From: Sandaracinaceae bacterium
GTDB taxonomy: Bacteria; Myxococcota_A; Polyangia; Polyangiales; Houyiibacteriaceae
Direction: 5' to 3'
Assembly: GCA_012514415.1 (NCBI GenBank)
Contig: JAAZAH010000226.1
Location: 1 to 21,669 of the forward strand
Length of the DNA stretch: 21,669 nt
Shown: in pieces, positions 7,889-13,749 of the stretch
Layout: the number at the start of each line of letters is the position of its first letter
Position numbering within the stretch: the stretch's first letter is position 1
The notes under the pieces: model-generated
Told to the model about the DNA's origin: nothing
Seen by the model: only the letters and a program-made list of their open reading frames with translations
The model's database searches: none
Translations under genes and position numbers: made by a program

Positions 7889-8781
7889 TGCACGCGCACC
7901 ACTTTAAAGCCTTCAACCACCGCTTCTTCTCTCTCGTTCTCTTTTCGGCGCTCGTTCTGAGCGCGGGCTGCGGAAGGCTCCCCTATCCGGAGTATCCGGC
8001 GCAGGACCCTTCGGCGCTCCTCGAAGCTCGGCATCGGCTCCCCGACTCGCTTCGAGCCCTCCGCGCCGAGGCGCGCCTTGAGCAGCGCAGCGGCGGCAAG
8101 CGCATCCGCGGGACGATCCTTATGATGATTGAGCGCCCGAAAAAGGTTCGCTTCGATGCGCTCACCCGGCTCGGAGCCGTCGCGACGCTCACCAGTGATG
8201 GAGAGGCGTTCGCTCTTGTCGATCTCCGCGAGGAGCGGTTCTTTGTTGGCGAGGCTTGCCCCGAAAACATCGCCCGGGGCATCGGCATCCGCCTCGAGCC
8301 TTCAGAGCTCGTCGCGCTTCTCCTCGGCGATCTCCCCGAGCTCGACGGGGCGGTGATCGGCTTCGACGTCATCCGAGGCGGATATCGCATCGCGCTCCCC
8401 GATCGCGATGGTGGCCGCGTCGAGATCGATCTCGCTCTTTTAAAGGATGAGCTTTCGCTCCCGCCGAGCGCTCAGCGTGTCCACCTGAAGGCGATGCGTT
8501 TTTACAGTAGCGAAGGCGTGCTCAAGCGCTCGATTCGCTTCGGCTCACATCGAACGCTTCGCACAATCGAGGGTGATGAGGCGCTCATCCCGCGCGAGAT
8601 CGAGTTCGTCGATCGCGAGGAGCGGAGCGATCTTCTCTTTCGCTATCAGTCGATCGAGCCGCTCGAAGCAGCCCCCGAGGGAGCGTTCGAGCAGCGTCGT
8701 CCGTCGAGTCTTCGCCCCGAGATTTTACCATGTGAACGCCCGCCATCCCCTGCCGCCGACGCGGAGCGTGACGGAGAGTGA
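7888..8781 (+). CDS. LolA/LolB-fold outer-membrane lipoprotein (DUF4292-like)
   Basis: This 297-aa protein has a clear lipoprotein signal peptide: a basic n-region, hydrophobic core, then LSAGC with the lipidated C28. The mature part opens with LPDSLRALRAEARLEQRSGGKRIRGTI and continues IERPKKVRFDAL, TSDGEAFALVD and RFFVG. This is the strand pattern of the half-barrel LolA/LolB/DUF4292 group, which binds lipid or a lipid-modified partner in the periplasm. The C-terminus is Pro- and Glu-rich and probably disordered. ATG 7888 overlaps the TGA of the cytochrome-like gene (TGATG), so the two are translationally coupled and likely share an envelope role. The exact ligand is unknown. Confidence 0.82.
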   Translation: MHAHHFKAFNHRFFSLVLFSALVLSAGCGRLPYPEYPAQDPSALLEARHRLPDSLRALRAEARLEQRSGGKRIRGTILMMIERPKKVRFDALTRLGAVATLTSDGEAFALVDLREERFFVGEACPENIARGIGIRLEPSELVALLLGDLPELDGAVIGFDVIRGGYRIALPDRDGGRVEIDLALLKDELSLPPSAQRVHLKAMRFYSSEGVLKRSIRFGSHRTLRTIEGDEALIPREIEFVDREERSDLLFRYQSIEPLEAAPEGAFEQRRPSSLRPEILPCERPPSPAADAERDGE

Positions 8782-8786
8782 TCCGC

Positions 8787-8799
8787 CGAGGAAACCTCG
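8787..8799. other. Small hairpin after the lipoprotein gene
   Basis: CGAGG, loop AAA, CCTCG is a compact 5-bp hairpin six bases past the lipoprotein stop. No T-run follows. It could protect an mRNA 3' end or separate this gene from dppD. Confidence 0.35.
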
Positions 8800-8821
8800 C
8801 TAGAGTTCGACTAGGGTTCGA
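8800..8821 (+). repeat. Two tandem 11-bp direct repeats upstream of dppD
   Basis: CTAGAGTTCGA is followed at once by CTAGGGTTCGA, two copies differing in one base. A spacing of 11 bp puts both on one face of the helix, as expected for adjacent protein-binding half-sites. It is followed by an inverted repeat, GACGTGG (8820-8826) and CCACGTC (8841-8847). Confidence 0.45.
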
Positions 8822-8874
8822 CGTGGCCCCCGACTTGACCCCACGTCCCTCCGCCCGATGATAAGGACCTCCTC

Positions 8875-9861
8875 ATGAGCGACGCCCTCCTTAAGGTCAG
8901 CGATCTCCGTCTCTCCTTCTCTATCGAGGGGACGCGCACCCCTGCGCTTCGCGGCGTCTCCTTCGAGGTTGGGCGGGGAAAGGTGCTCGGGATCGTGGGT
9001 GAGAGCGGCTCTGGCAAGAGCGTCAGCTCGCTTGCCGTGATGCGCCTCCTTCACGGCACGACGGCGAAGGTCGAGTCCGGAAGCGCTCTCTACGAAGGGC
9101 GTGATCTCTTCAAGCTGAGCGAGCGGGAAATGCGTTCCATCCGCGGTGGCGAGTTGGGCATGATCTTCCAAGAGCCGATGAGCTCGCTCAATCCCGTTTT
9201 TCGGGTTGGCGATCAGATCGTCGAAGCGATCCGCGCGCACCGAAAGCTTGTGCGGAAAGAGGCACTTGAGGAGGCGATTCGGCTTCTTGAGCGCGTCGGC
9301 ATTCCCGATCCCCGCGAGCGCGCCCGCGCCTTTCCGCACGAGCTCAGTGGCGGAATGAGGCAGCGGGTGATGATCGCCATCGCGCTCGCCGCCGGGCCGC
9401 GACTTCTCATCGCCGATGAACCGACAACCGCGCTCGATATGACCATTCAAGCGCAGATCCTTGATCTCCTCCGTGAGCTCAAGGGTGAGCTCGGCATGAG
9501 CATCATTCTCATCACACACGATCTCGGGGTCGTCGCCGATATCGCAGACGAGGTCGCCGTGATGTACGCCGGAAAGATCGTCGAGCACGCGCCCATTCGT
9601 GAGCTCCTTGAGCGCCCGCGACATCCATACACGCGCGGACTGCTCGCGAGCCTTCCCAGCTTTAGAGACAACCTCACAAAGCCGCGCCTTCCGACGATTC
9701 CGGGGGTTGTCCCCGATCTTCGCTCGCTCCCAACGGGGTGCGCGTTCGCGCCCCGCTGCGCGTACGCCCAGGACGTATGCCGCGACGTCGATCCCGAAGA
9801 ATCTCGCTCGGGTGGCGCGCGCTTCCGCTGTCATTTCCCCCAAGAGTCGGAGCTCCAATGA
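8875..9861 (+). CDS. dppD: Dipeptide/oligopeptide ABC transporter ATPase, DppD/OppD type
   Basis: This 328-aa ATPase has Walker A GESGSGKS at 42-49, Q-loop FQEP (98-101), signature LSGGMRQR (157-164), Walker B/D-loop LLIADEPTTALD (177-188) and H-loop H215. The C-terminal oligopeptide-transporter extension holds four cysteines (C289, C295, C302, C319) in the GCAFAPRCxxxxxxC pattern; in solved members of this family such cysteines bind an iron-sulfur cluster. The protein would power peptide or related nutrient import at the inner membrane as a heterodimer with the next gene. ATG 8875 has AAGGA 7 nt upstream. The stop overlaps dppF (ATGA). No permease or binding-protein gene is in the window. 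The true substrate could also be nickel or another small solute. Confidence 0.93.
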   Translation: MSDALLKVSDLRLSFSIEGTRTPALRGVSFEVGRGKVLGIVGESGSGKSVSSLAVMRLLHGTTAKVESGSALYEGRDLFKLSEREMRSIRGGELGMIFQEPMSSLNPVFRVGDQIVEAIRAHRKLVRKEALEEAIRLLERVGIPDPRERARAFPHELSGGMRQRVMIAIALAAGPRLLIADEPTTALDMTIQAQILDLLRELKGELGMSIILITHDLGVVADIADEVAVMYAGKIVEHAPIRELLERPRHPYTRGLLASLPSFRDNLTKPRLPTIPGVVPDLRSLPTGCAFAPRCAYAQDVCRDVDPEESRSGGARFRCHFPQESELQ

Positions 9862-10841
9862 GCCACGAACCGCTTCTCAAGACCGAGCACCTCACCAAGA
9901 GCTTTGTCGCCCGGCGCGACGTTTTGGGGCGCCCGAAGCGCTACGTCCACGCCGTTCGCGACATCTCGATCCACGTCGAAGAGGGAGAGACGCTTGGGCT
10001 CGTTGGCGAGAGCGGTTGTGGAAAGAGCACGCTCGGCCGCGCGATTTTGAGGCTTCACGAGCCGTCTTCTGGGCGAGTTTTCTTCCGAGGAAAAGAGATC
10101 ACAACACTCAGTAAGCGCGAACTGAGGCCCCTCCGCCGTGAGATGCAGATCATTTTCCAAGATCCGCACGGTTCACTCAACCCGCGCATGACGATCCGGT
10201 CGATTCTTGAAGAGCCGCTCAAGGTGCATGGGATCGCAGAGTCCAAGAGCGAGCTCGACGATCGAGTCGAGGCGTTGATGAAACGCGTGGGCCTTCGCCC
10301 CGATCAGCTCGACCGCTATCCACATGAGTTTTCCGGCGGGCAAAAGCAGCGGATCGGCATCGCACGCGCCATCGCGCTCTCGCCGAGCTTCATTGTCGCC
10401 GATGAGCCGATCAGCGCGCTCGACGTGTCGATTCAGGCGCAGATCGTCAACCTTCTTCGCGACCTCCAAGACGATCTCGGGCTCACGTATCTCTTCATCG
10501 CGCATGACCTCTCCATCGTCGAATACCTGAGCCATCGCGTGGCCGTGATGTACCTCGGTCGGGTCGTCGAGGAGGGACCTGCGCGGGAGCTCTACGAAGC
10601 GCCCCTGCACCCCTACACGAAGGCTTTGATGAGCGCGGCCCCGAGCCCCGATCCCCGACGCGAGAAGAAGCGGCTGATTTTGCACGGCGATTTGCCGAGC
10701 CCCCTCGACCCCCCCTCAGGGTGCGCGTTTCACCCACGTTGCCCCATCGCCCGAAAGGGAATCTGTGATCGGGATGAGCCGCCTCTGCGGACGGTGGTCC
10801 CCAAACGGAAGGCGGCCTGCCATTTCGCAGGCGAATTCTGA
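9858..10841 (+). CDS. dppF: Dipeptide/oligopeptide ABC transporter ATPase, DppF/OppF type
   Basis: This 327-aa partner ATPase starts MSHEPLLKTEHLTKSF. Walker A is GESGCGKS (50-57), Q-loop FQDPHGSLNPR (100-110), signature FSGGQKQR (158-165), Walker B/D-loop FIVADEPISALD (178-189) and H216. The C-terminal motif SGCAFHPRCPIARKGIC carries C289, C295 and C303, with C321 in ACHF, matching the cysteine arrangement of DppD. It starts at the ATG within the dppD stop (ATGA), so the two are co-translated at near-equal ratio, as expected for a heterodimer. The in-frame codons upstream of 9858 belong to the overlap with dppD and are not used. A perfect hairpin lies in its last codons. Confidence 0.93.
   Translation: MSHEPLLKTEHLTKSFVARRDVLGRPKRYVHAVRDISIHVEEGETLGLVGESGCGKSTLGRAILRLHEPSSGRVFFRGKEITTLSKRELRPLRREMQIIFQDPHGSLNPRMTIRSILEEPLKVHGIAESKSELDDRVEALMKRVGLRPDQLDRYPHEFSGGQKQRIGIARAIALSPSFIVADEPISALDVSIQAQIVNLLRDLQDDLGLTYLFIAHDLSIVEYLSHRVAVMYLGRVVEEGPARELYEAPLHPYTKALMSAAPSPDPRREKKRLILHGDLPSPLDPPSGCAFHPRCPIARKGICDRDEPPLRTVVPKRKAACHFAGEF
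10815..10832 (+). terminator. Perfect hairpin at the end of dppF
   Basis: GCCTGC, loop CATTTC, GCAGGC is a perfect 6-bp stem ending 9 bases before the end of the stop codon. The next bases (GAATTCTGAAATAATC) contain no U-run, so it may be a Rho-dependent or mRNA-stabilising structure rather than an intrinsic terminator. Confidence 0.35.
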
Positions 10842-11094
10842 AATAATCGGATCTTTAAAGACGAAACTTATGTTATGGTCGGACTTCCGAACTGCCGCGG
10901 TCTGATGCCGAGCGTGATCTTCAAAGGTCCGTGAGATCACACAGCTTCTTCCGACGAGCGCCCTCGCTCACGGGAGCGGGGCAGGCTGGAGCTTTCCGAC
11001 GGCGGAGAATTTTTCATCCTTTCCGATCTCCCAAACGGCCAGAACTTAAGACTGGTCCGAGCCTCATTCTGCCTGACAACTACGGACAGTGCCC
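10842..11094. other. Non-coding stretch with a 7-bp inverted repeat
   Basis: No gene is seen. GTGATCT (10914-10920) and AGATCAC (10934-10940) are perfect inverted repeats around a 13-base spacer, a possible operator or hairpin loop. A smaller dyad, TCGGA-CT-TCCGA, is near 10880-10890. The segment separates dppF from the TPR-lipoprotein operon. Confidence 0.4.
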
Positions 11095-11123
11095 TTGACC
11101 TCGACGAGATTCCTCGGTAAAAA
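11095..11123 (+). promoter_or_regulatory. Candidate sigma-70 promoter for the tgl-like/rodZ-like/recO operon
   Basis: The -35 TTGACC (11095-11100) and -10 TAAAAA (11118-11123) are separated by exactly 17 bases. Transcription would start near 11130, leaving a leader of about 37 nt before the ATG at 11167. That supports this ATG over the upstream one at 11131, which would sit at the transcript end. Confidence 0.5.
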
Positions 11124-11166
11124 CGCCGCAATGCACCCGCTAGCGAGCCATCGCCGGGGCGGGAGC

Positions 11167-12000
11167 ATGCGCTTCCCGATCCTACGTACGGTTGGGGTTT
11201 TTCTTCTGATGCTTAGCGCTGTGGGGTGCGGGCATCGCGGGCCTTCCGAGGCCGATCTCGAGCAATCCATGCGGGAAACTCATCTAGCGGCGAGTTTAAG
11301 AGAAGAGGGGAAGATCCCCGCGGCCCTCGAGCGTCTCGAGCAGGCCCTCGCGCTCGATCCCGAAAATGCGGACGCGCTCTTTCTGCTCGGCTGGATGCGT
11401 TATGAGGCCTCACATCGTGCGGTCTCCCTCGATGAACGGCAAAGACTCCTTAAGGATTCAGCGGAACGTTTTCGTGCAGGCATCGCCTCCCTTGTGAAAT
11501 ACGAACGGACGGGAGCGGTCTTGGCTGAAGGGCACAACATGCTCGGCGTGGTGCTCATCGAGCTGGGTGAGTACGACGAGGCGATGGAAGTGCTTCGGCG
11601 CTCGGCGTCGGACGACATGAACACGACCCCCCATCTCGCTTGGGGAAACCTTGGCCTCGCGCAACTTTCCGCGGGTGAGGTCGACGATGCCATTCAAAGC
11701 CTGCTTCAGGCGATCTCGCTTCAGCCGCGCTTTTGCGTGGGCTACGAGCGGCTCGGGAGGGCGTATTTCACAAAGGGCGAGCTTGAACAGGCCGAGGAAG
11801 CGCTGATCCGCGCCACGACAGCGGATGAGTCGTGCACGAACAATCCTTGGCTCCAGGGCGCATATCGCCTCCGAGGTGAGGTGCGGGCGAGGCTTGGTCG
11901 GCCCGAAGAGGCGCTGGGCGACTTCACGCGCTGTGTCGAGCTCGGCACGCATACGAGCCATGGGCGCGTGTGTCAGGAATTTTTGGACGCGGTCAATTGA
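11167..12000 (+). CDS. TPR-repeat lipoprotein, Tgl/PilF-like
   Basis: The product is 277 aa. MRFPILRTVGVFLLMLSAVGC is a lipoprotein signal ending in a lipobox with C21. The rest is a run of about six TPR motifs, for example EEGKIPAALERLEQALALDPENADALFLLG and AYFTKGELEQAEEALIRATT. This size and build match the PilF/PilW/Tgl group, outer-membrane lipoproteins that help assemble the type IV pilus secretin; Tgl does this in Myxococcus. Four cysteines in the C-terminal half (PRFC, DESC, FTRC, GRVC) could form two disulfides in the periplasm. The start fits the promoter at 11095-11123 and a G-rich ribosome site just upstream (GGGGCG). Another TPR lipoprotein role cannot be excluded. The next gene follows by 17 bp. 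Confidence 0.78.
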   Translation: MRFPILRTVGVFLLMLSAVGCGHRGPSEADLEQSMRETHLAASLREEGKIPAALERLEQALALDPENADALFLLGWMRYEASHRAVSLDERQRLLKDSAERFRAGIASLVKYERTGAVLAEGHNMLGVVLIELGEYDEAMEVLRRSASDDMNTTPHLAWGNLGLAQLSAGEVDDAIQSLLQAISLQPRFCVGYERLGRAYFTKGELEQAEEALIRATTADESCTNNPWLQGAYRLRGEVRARLGRPEEALGDFTRCVELGTHTSHGRVCQEFLDAVN

Positions 12001-12017
12001 CGGGGCGTTGGGCGACG

Positions 12018-12521
12018 ATGGATTCGATAGGGCAATATTTGAGAAGTGAAAGGGAGCGCCGCCAGATCTCGATCGAGGAGCTGGCGCAGACGACGCGCAT
12101 CCCCATCCGCATCCTCCTTGAGCTCGAAGCCGATCGCTTCGATGAGCTTCCGGGCGATGTCTTCGTTCGCGGCTTTCTCCGCTCCTACGCCCGCGCGCTC
12201 GGGATGGACGATAGCGCGGTGCTCGCACGTTACGGCGCCCTTTATCCCTCGTCCGAGGCTCCGCTCCCCATTCCGGCCATCGAGCCGCCCGAGAAGGGCC
12301 GCCGCTACGGGGTCACCTTTGCCGTCGTCGTCCTCCTGGTCCTCTTTACGCTCGCGCTCTCGGTCGTGCTTCGACCTCGGCATCGCGACATCCCGATGGA
12401 GCTAAGTCGCGTCGATTCGCCCGCTGCCGGCCTCACGCCCGAGCGCTCCCTCATCGAGCTTGAGGCTCCGGCTGCGGTGACTTTCGCCCTGAACGAGCGC
12501 CTCTCTGCGCCAAGGAGCTGA
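12018..12521 (+). CDS. RodZ-like membrane HTH protein lacking the periplasmic domain
   Basis: This 167-aa protein begins with an XRE/RodZ-type helix-turn-helix: IGQYLRSERERRQISIEELAQTTRIP (4-29), then ILLELEADRFDELPGDVFVRGFLRSYARALGM, the hallmark of the RodZ N-terminal domain that in rod-shaped bacteria binds MreB. A short Pro-rich linker leads to one membrane helix (about 98-118, YGVTFAVVVLLVLFTLALSVVL). Only about 48 residues follow, with no periplasmic DUF4115-type domain. In the membrane the HTH would face the cytoplasm. It sits 17 bp after the TPR lipoprotein, and its TGA abuts the TTG of recO. Likely a cytoskeleton- or envelope-linked adaptor; a membrane-bound regulator is the alternative. 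Confidence 0.8.
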   Translation: MDSIGQYLRSERERRQISIEELAQTTRIPIRILLELEADRFDELPGDVFVRGFLRSYARALGMDDSAVLARYGALYPSSEAPLPIPAIEPPEKGRRYGVTFAVVVLLVLFTLALSVVLRPRHRDIPMELSRVDSPAAGLTPERSLIELEAPAAVTFALNERLSAPRS

Positions 12522-12524
12522 TTG
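12512..12524 (+). promoter_or_regulatory. Ribosome binding site and TTG start of recO
   Basis: AAGGAG at 12512-12517 lies 4 nt before TTG 12522, and the preceding gene's TGA ends at 12521. The site supports TTG as the start codon, which also gives the expected RecO N-terminus. Confidence 0.55.
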
Positions 12525-13217
12525 AGCGCTCGCGGCTTCGACGCGCTCATCCTTCGGCGCTTCGAATACAGGGGCGCCGATCTGATCCTTTCGCTCTACA
12601 CGCGTGAGGCGGGCAAGCTTCGCGTGATCGCAGCGAATGCGAGAAAGAGCCGCAAGCGCTTTATGGGCGGGCTCGATCCGATGCAGCGCGCTCAGATGAC
12701 GATCCGCATTCGGGAGTCCGCCTCGCTCCATCGTCTTGAAGAATCGACGCTGAGCGATGCCTTCCTCGCCCTCCGAGGCAAACTGAAACGTCTTGAAGCG
12801 GCGGGGGCGATCCTTGGAATTCTCGACCGTCATCTCGAGGAAGGGGATGCCGATCCAGAGCTTTTTGATCGCGTGCTTCGCGCCTTCGAGCGGCTATCGC
12901 GCGACGACGAGGCGCTCGAGGTTGACGCCTTCCGTCTATTCTTTGTCGAGCGTGCAGGCCATGCGCCCGTGCTCGATCGATGCGTCGAGTCCTCGACGCT
13001 CGCCCCCGAAGACCGGCCCGCTTATTTCGATCCTCGCCGCGGTGGCGTTGTCTCAAGGCTTCATGGGGGGGGACCCTTTCTGTTGAGTCCGCGCGCCAGG
13101 CAATTTATGCGCGAGGCACTCTACGCGAACGAAGCTCCATCGGTCGCTCTCGACGAAGAGGAACGGGCGCAGATTAAGCGCTCGCTCGATGCGTTTTTTG
13201 AGGCACAATTCAGCTGA
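12522..13217 (+). CDS. recO: DNA repair protein RecO
   Basis: This 231-aa protein has the family-typical N-terminal OB-fold opening: ALILRRFEYRGADLILSLYTREAGKLRVIAANARKSRKRF (about 7-47), then the helical core with MGGLDPMQ. RecO anneals single strands and, with RecR, loads RecA onto SSB-coated DNA in the RecF pathway. The length is normal. The zinc-binding CxxC seen in some RecO C-terminal domains is absent, as in many members. It starts at TTG directly behind the RodZ-like gene, so it is probably co-transcribed with the two upstream envelope genes. The reason for this pairing is not evident from sequence. Confidence 0.9.
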   Translation: MSARGFDALILRRFEYRGADLILSLYTREAGKLRVIAANARKSRKRFMGGLDPMQRAQMTIRIRESASLHRLEESTLSDAFLALRGKLKRLEAAGAILGILDRHLEEGDADPELFDRVLRAFERLSRDDEALEVDAFRLFFVERAGHAPVLDRCVESSTLAPEDRPAYFDPRRGGVVSRLHGGGPFLLSPRARQFMREALYANEAPSVALDEEERAQIKRSLDAFFEAQFS

Positions 13218-13326
13218 GCCATCCCTCTGAAGTAAAATTGGACGAAGAATCGATTCTTTCGGTCTCTTCGGGTAAACTCGATGCCCATCCGCCGGTTTTG
13301 TGAATGGAGGAGCTCCAAGGGACTCG
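13218..13326 (+). promoter_or_regulatory. Upstream region of the chemosensory operon with a 14-bp palindrome
   Basis: This 109-bp gap is the only untranslated space before the seven-gene che operon. AAGAATCGATTCTT at 13245-13258 is a perfect 14-bp palindrome, with partly matching flanks (CGA and TCG). A GGAGGAG tract is at 13306-13312 and AAGGGA at about 13318 lies close to the cheY start. I found no clean -35/-10 pair, so the promoter may use an alternative sigma factor. Confidence 0.5.
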
Positions 13327-13749
13327 ATGCGCATACTCATCGTCGAAGACAGCAACGCGATGCGGGCTTTTGTCCGCGCGGCTCTCGAAGAAGGATTGGA
13401 AGCCGAGGTGAACGAGGCGGCAAGCGGCTTCGAGGCGCTCCGCATTTTGCCGCGCGAGCGCTTCGATCTTGCGATCGTCGACGTGAACATGCCGGACATC
13501 AACGGGCTCGAGCTCGTCGCCTTCATGCGAAAGAGCGAGGCGCATCGCGGCACCAAGATCTTGATGATCTCGACCGAGGCCGCGAGCGCGGATCGAGAGC
13601 GCGGTCTGTCGCTTGGGGCGAATGATTATCTCAGTAAGCCCTTCACCGCGGAAGCCCTCCGGGCGAAAGTCGCCGAGCTTGTCTCGAAGACGGGCAAAGG
13701 CGATGCAAGTGGCAAAGACGAAGGAGGCCTGAGCGATGGCTCGGGATGA
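13327..13749 (+). CDS. cheY: Single-domain response regulator, CheY-like
   Basis: This 140-aa receiver domain has no output domain. Acidic pocket residues are in LIVEDSNAMR (about 5-12), phosphoacceptor D52 in FDLAIVDVNMPDING, T83 in MISTEA and K104 in LSKPF. A short charged Lys/Asp/Gly tail follows residue 115. It is the likely phosphorylation target of the CheA encoded next, and acts by binding a motility or other effector. ATG 13327 begins the canonical MRILIVEDS; an upstream in-frame GTG at 13300 would add nine residues. The 3' end overlaps cheA by 14 bp. Confidence 0.9.
   Translation: MRILIVEDSNAMRAFVRAALEEGLEAEVNEAASGFEALRILPRERFDLAIVDVNMPDINGLELVAFMRKSEAHRGTKILMISTEAASADRERGLSLGANDYLSKPFTAEALRAKVAELVSKTGKGDASGKDEGGLSDGSG

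Noticed and set aside
8803..8825. GGTTCGA-like T-loop sequences suggesting a tRNA
   Set aside because: No acceptor, D or anticodon stems can be formed around them; the match comes from the tandem 11-mers.
8835..8864. TTGACC with TGATAA as a dppD promoter
   Set aside because: The spacing is 18, and the resulting RNA would start after the ribosome site at 8863-8867, so the two cannot both be used.
8800..9858. A 352-codon open frame antisense to dppD
   Set aside because: It mirrors a strongly conserved ATPase gene. Its sequence is the typical antisense reading of ABC motifs, with no ribosome site or recognisable domain.
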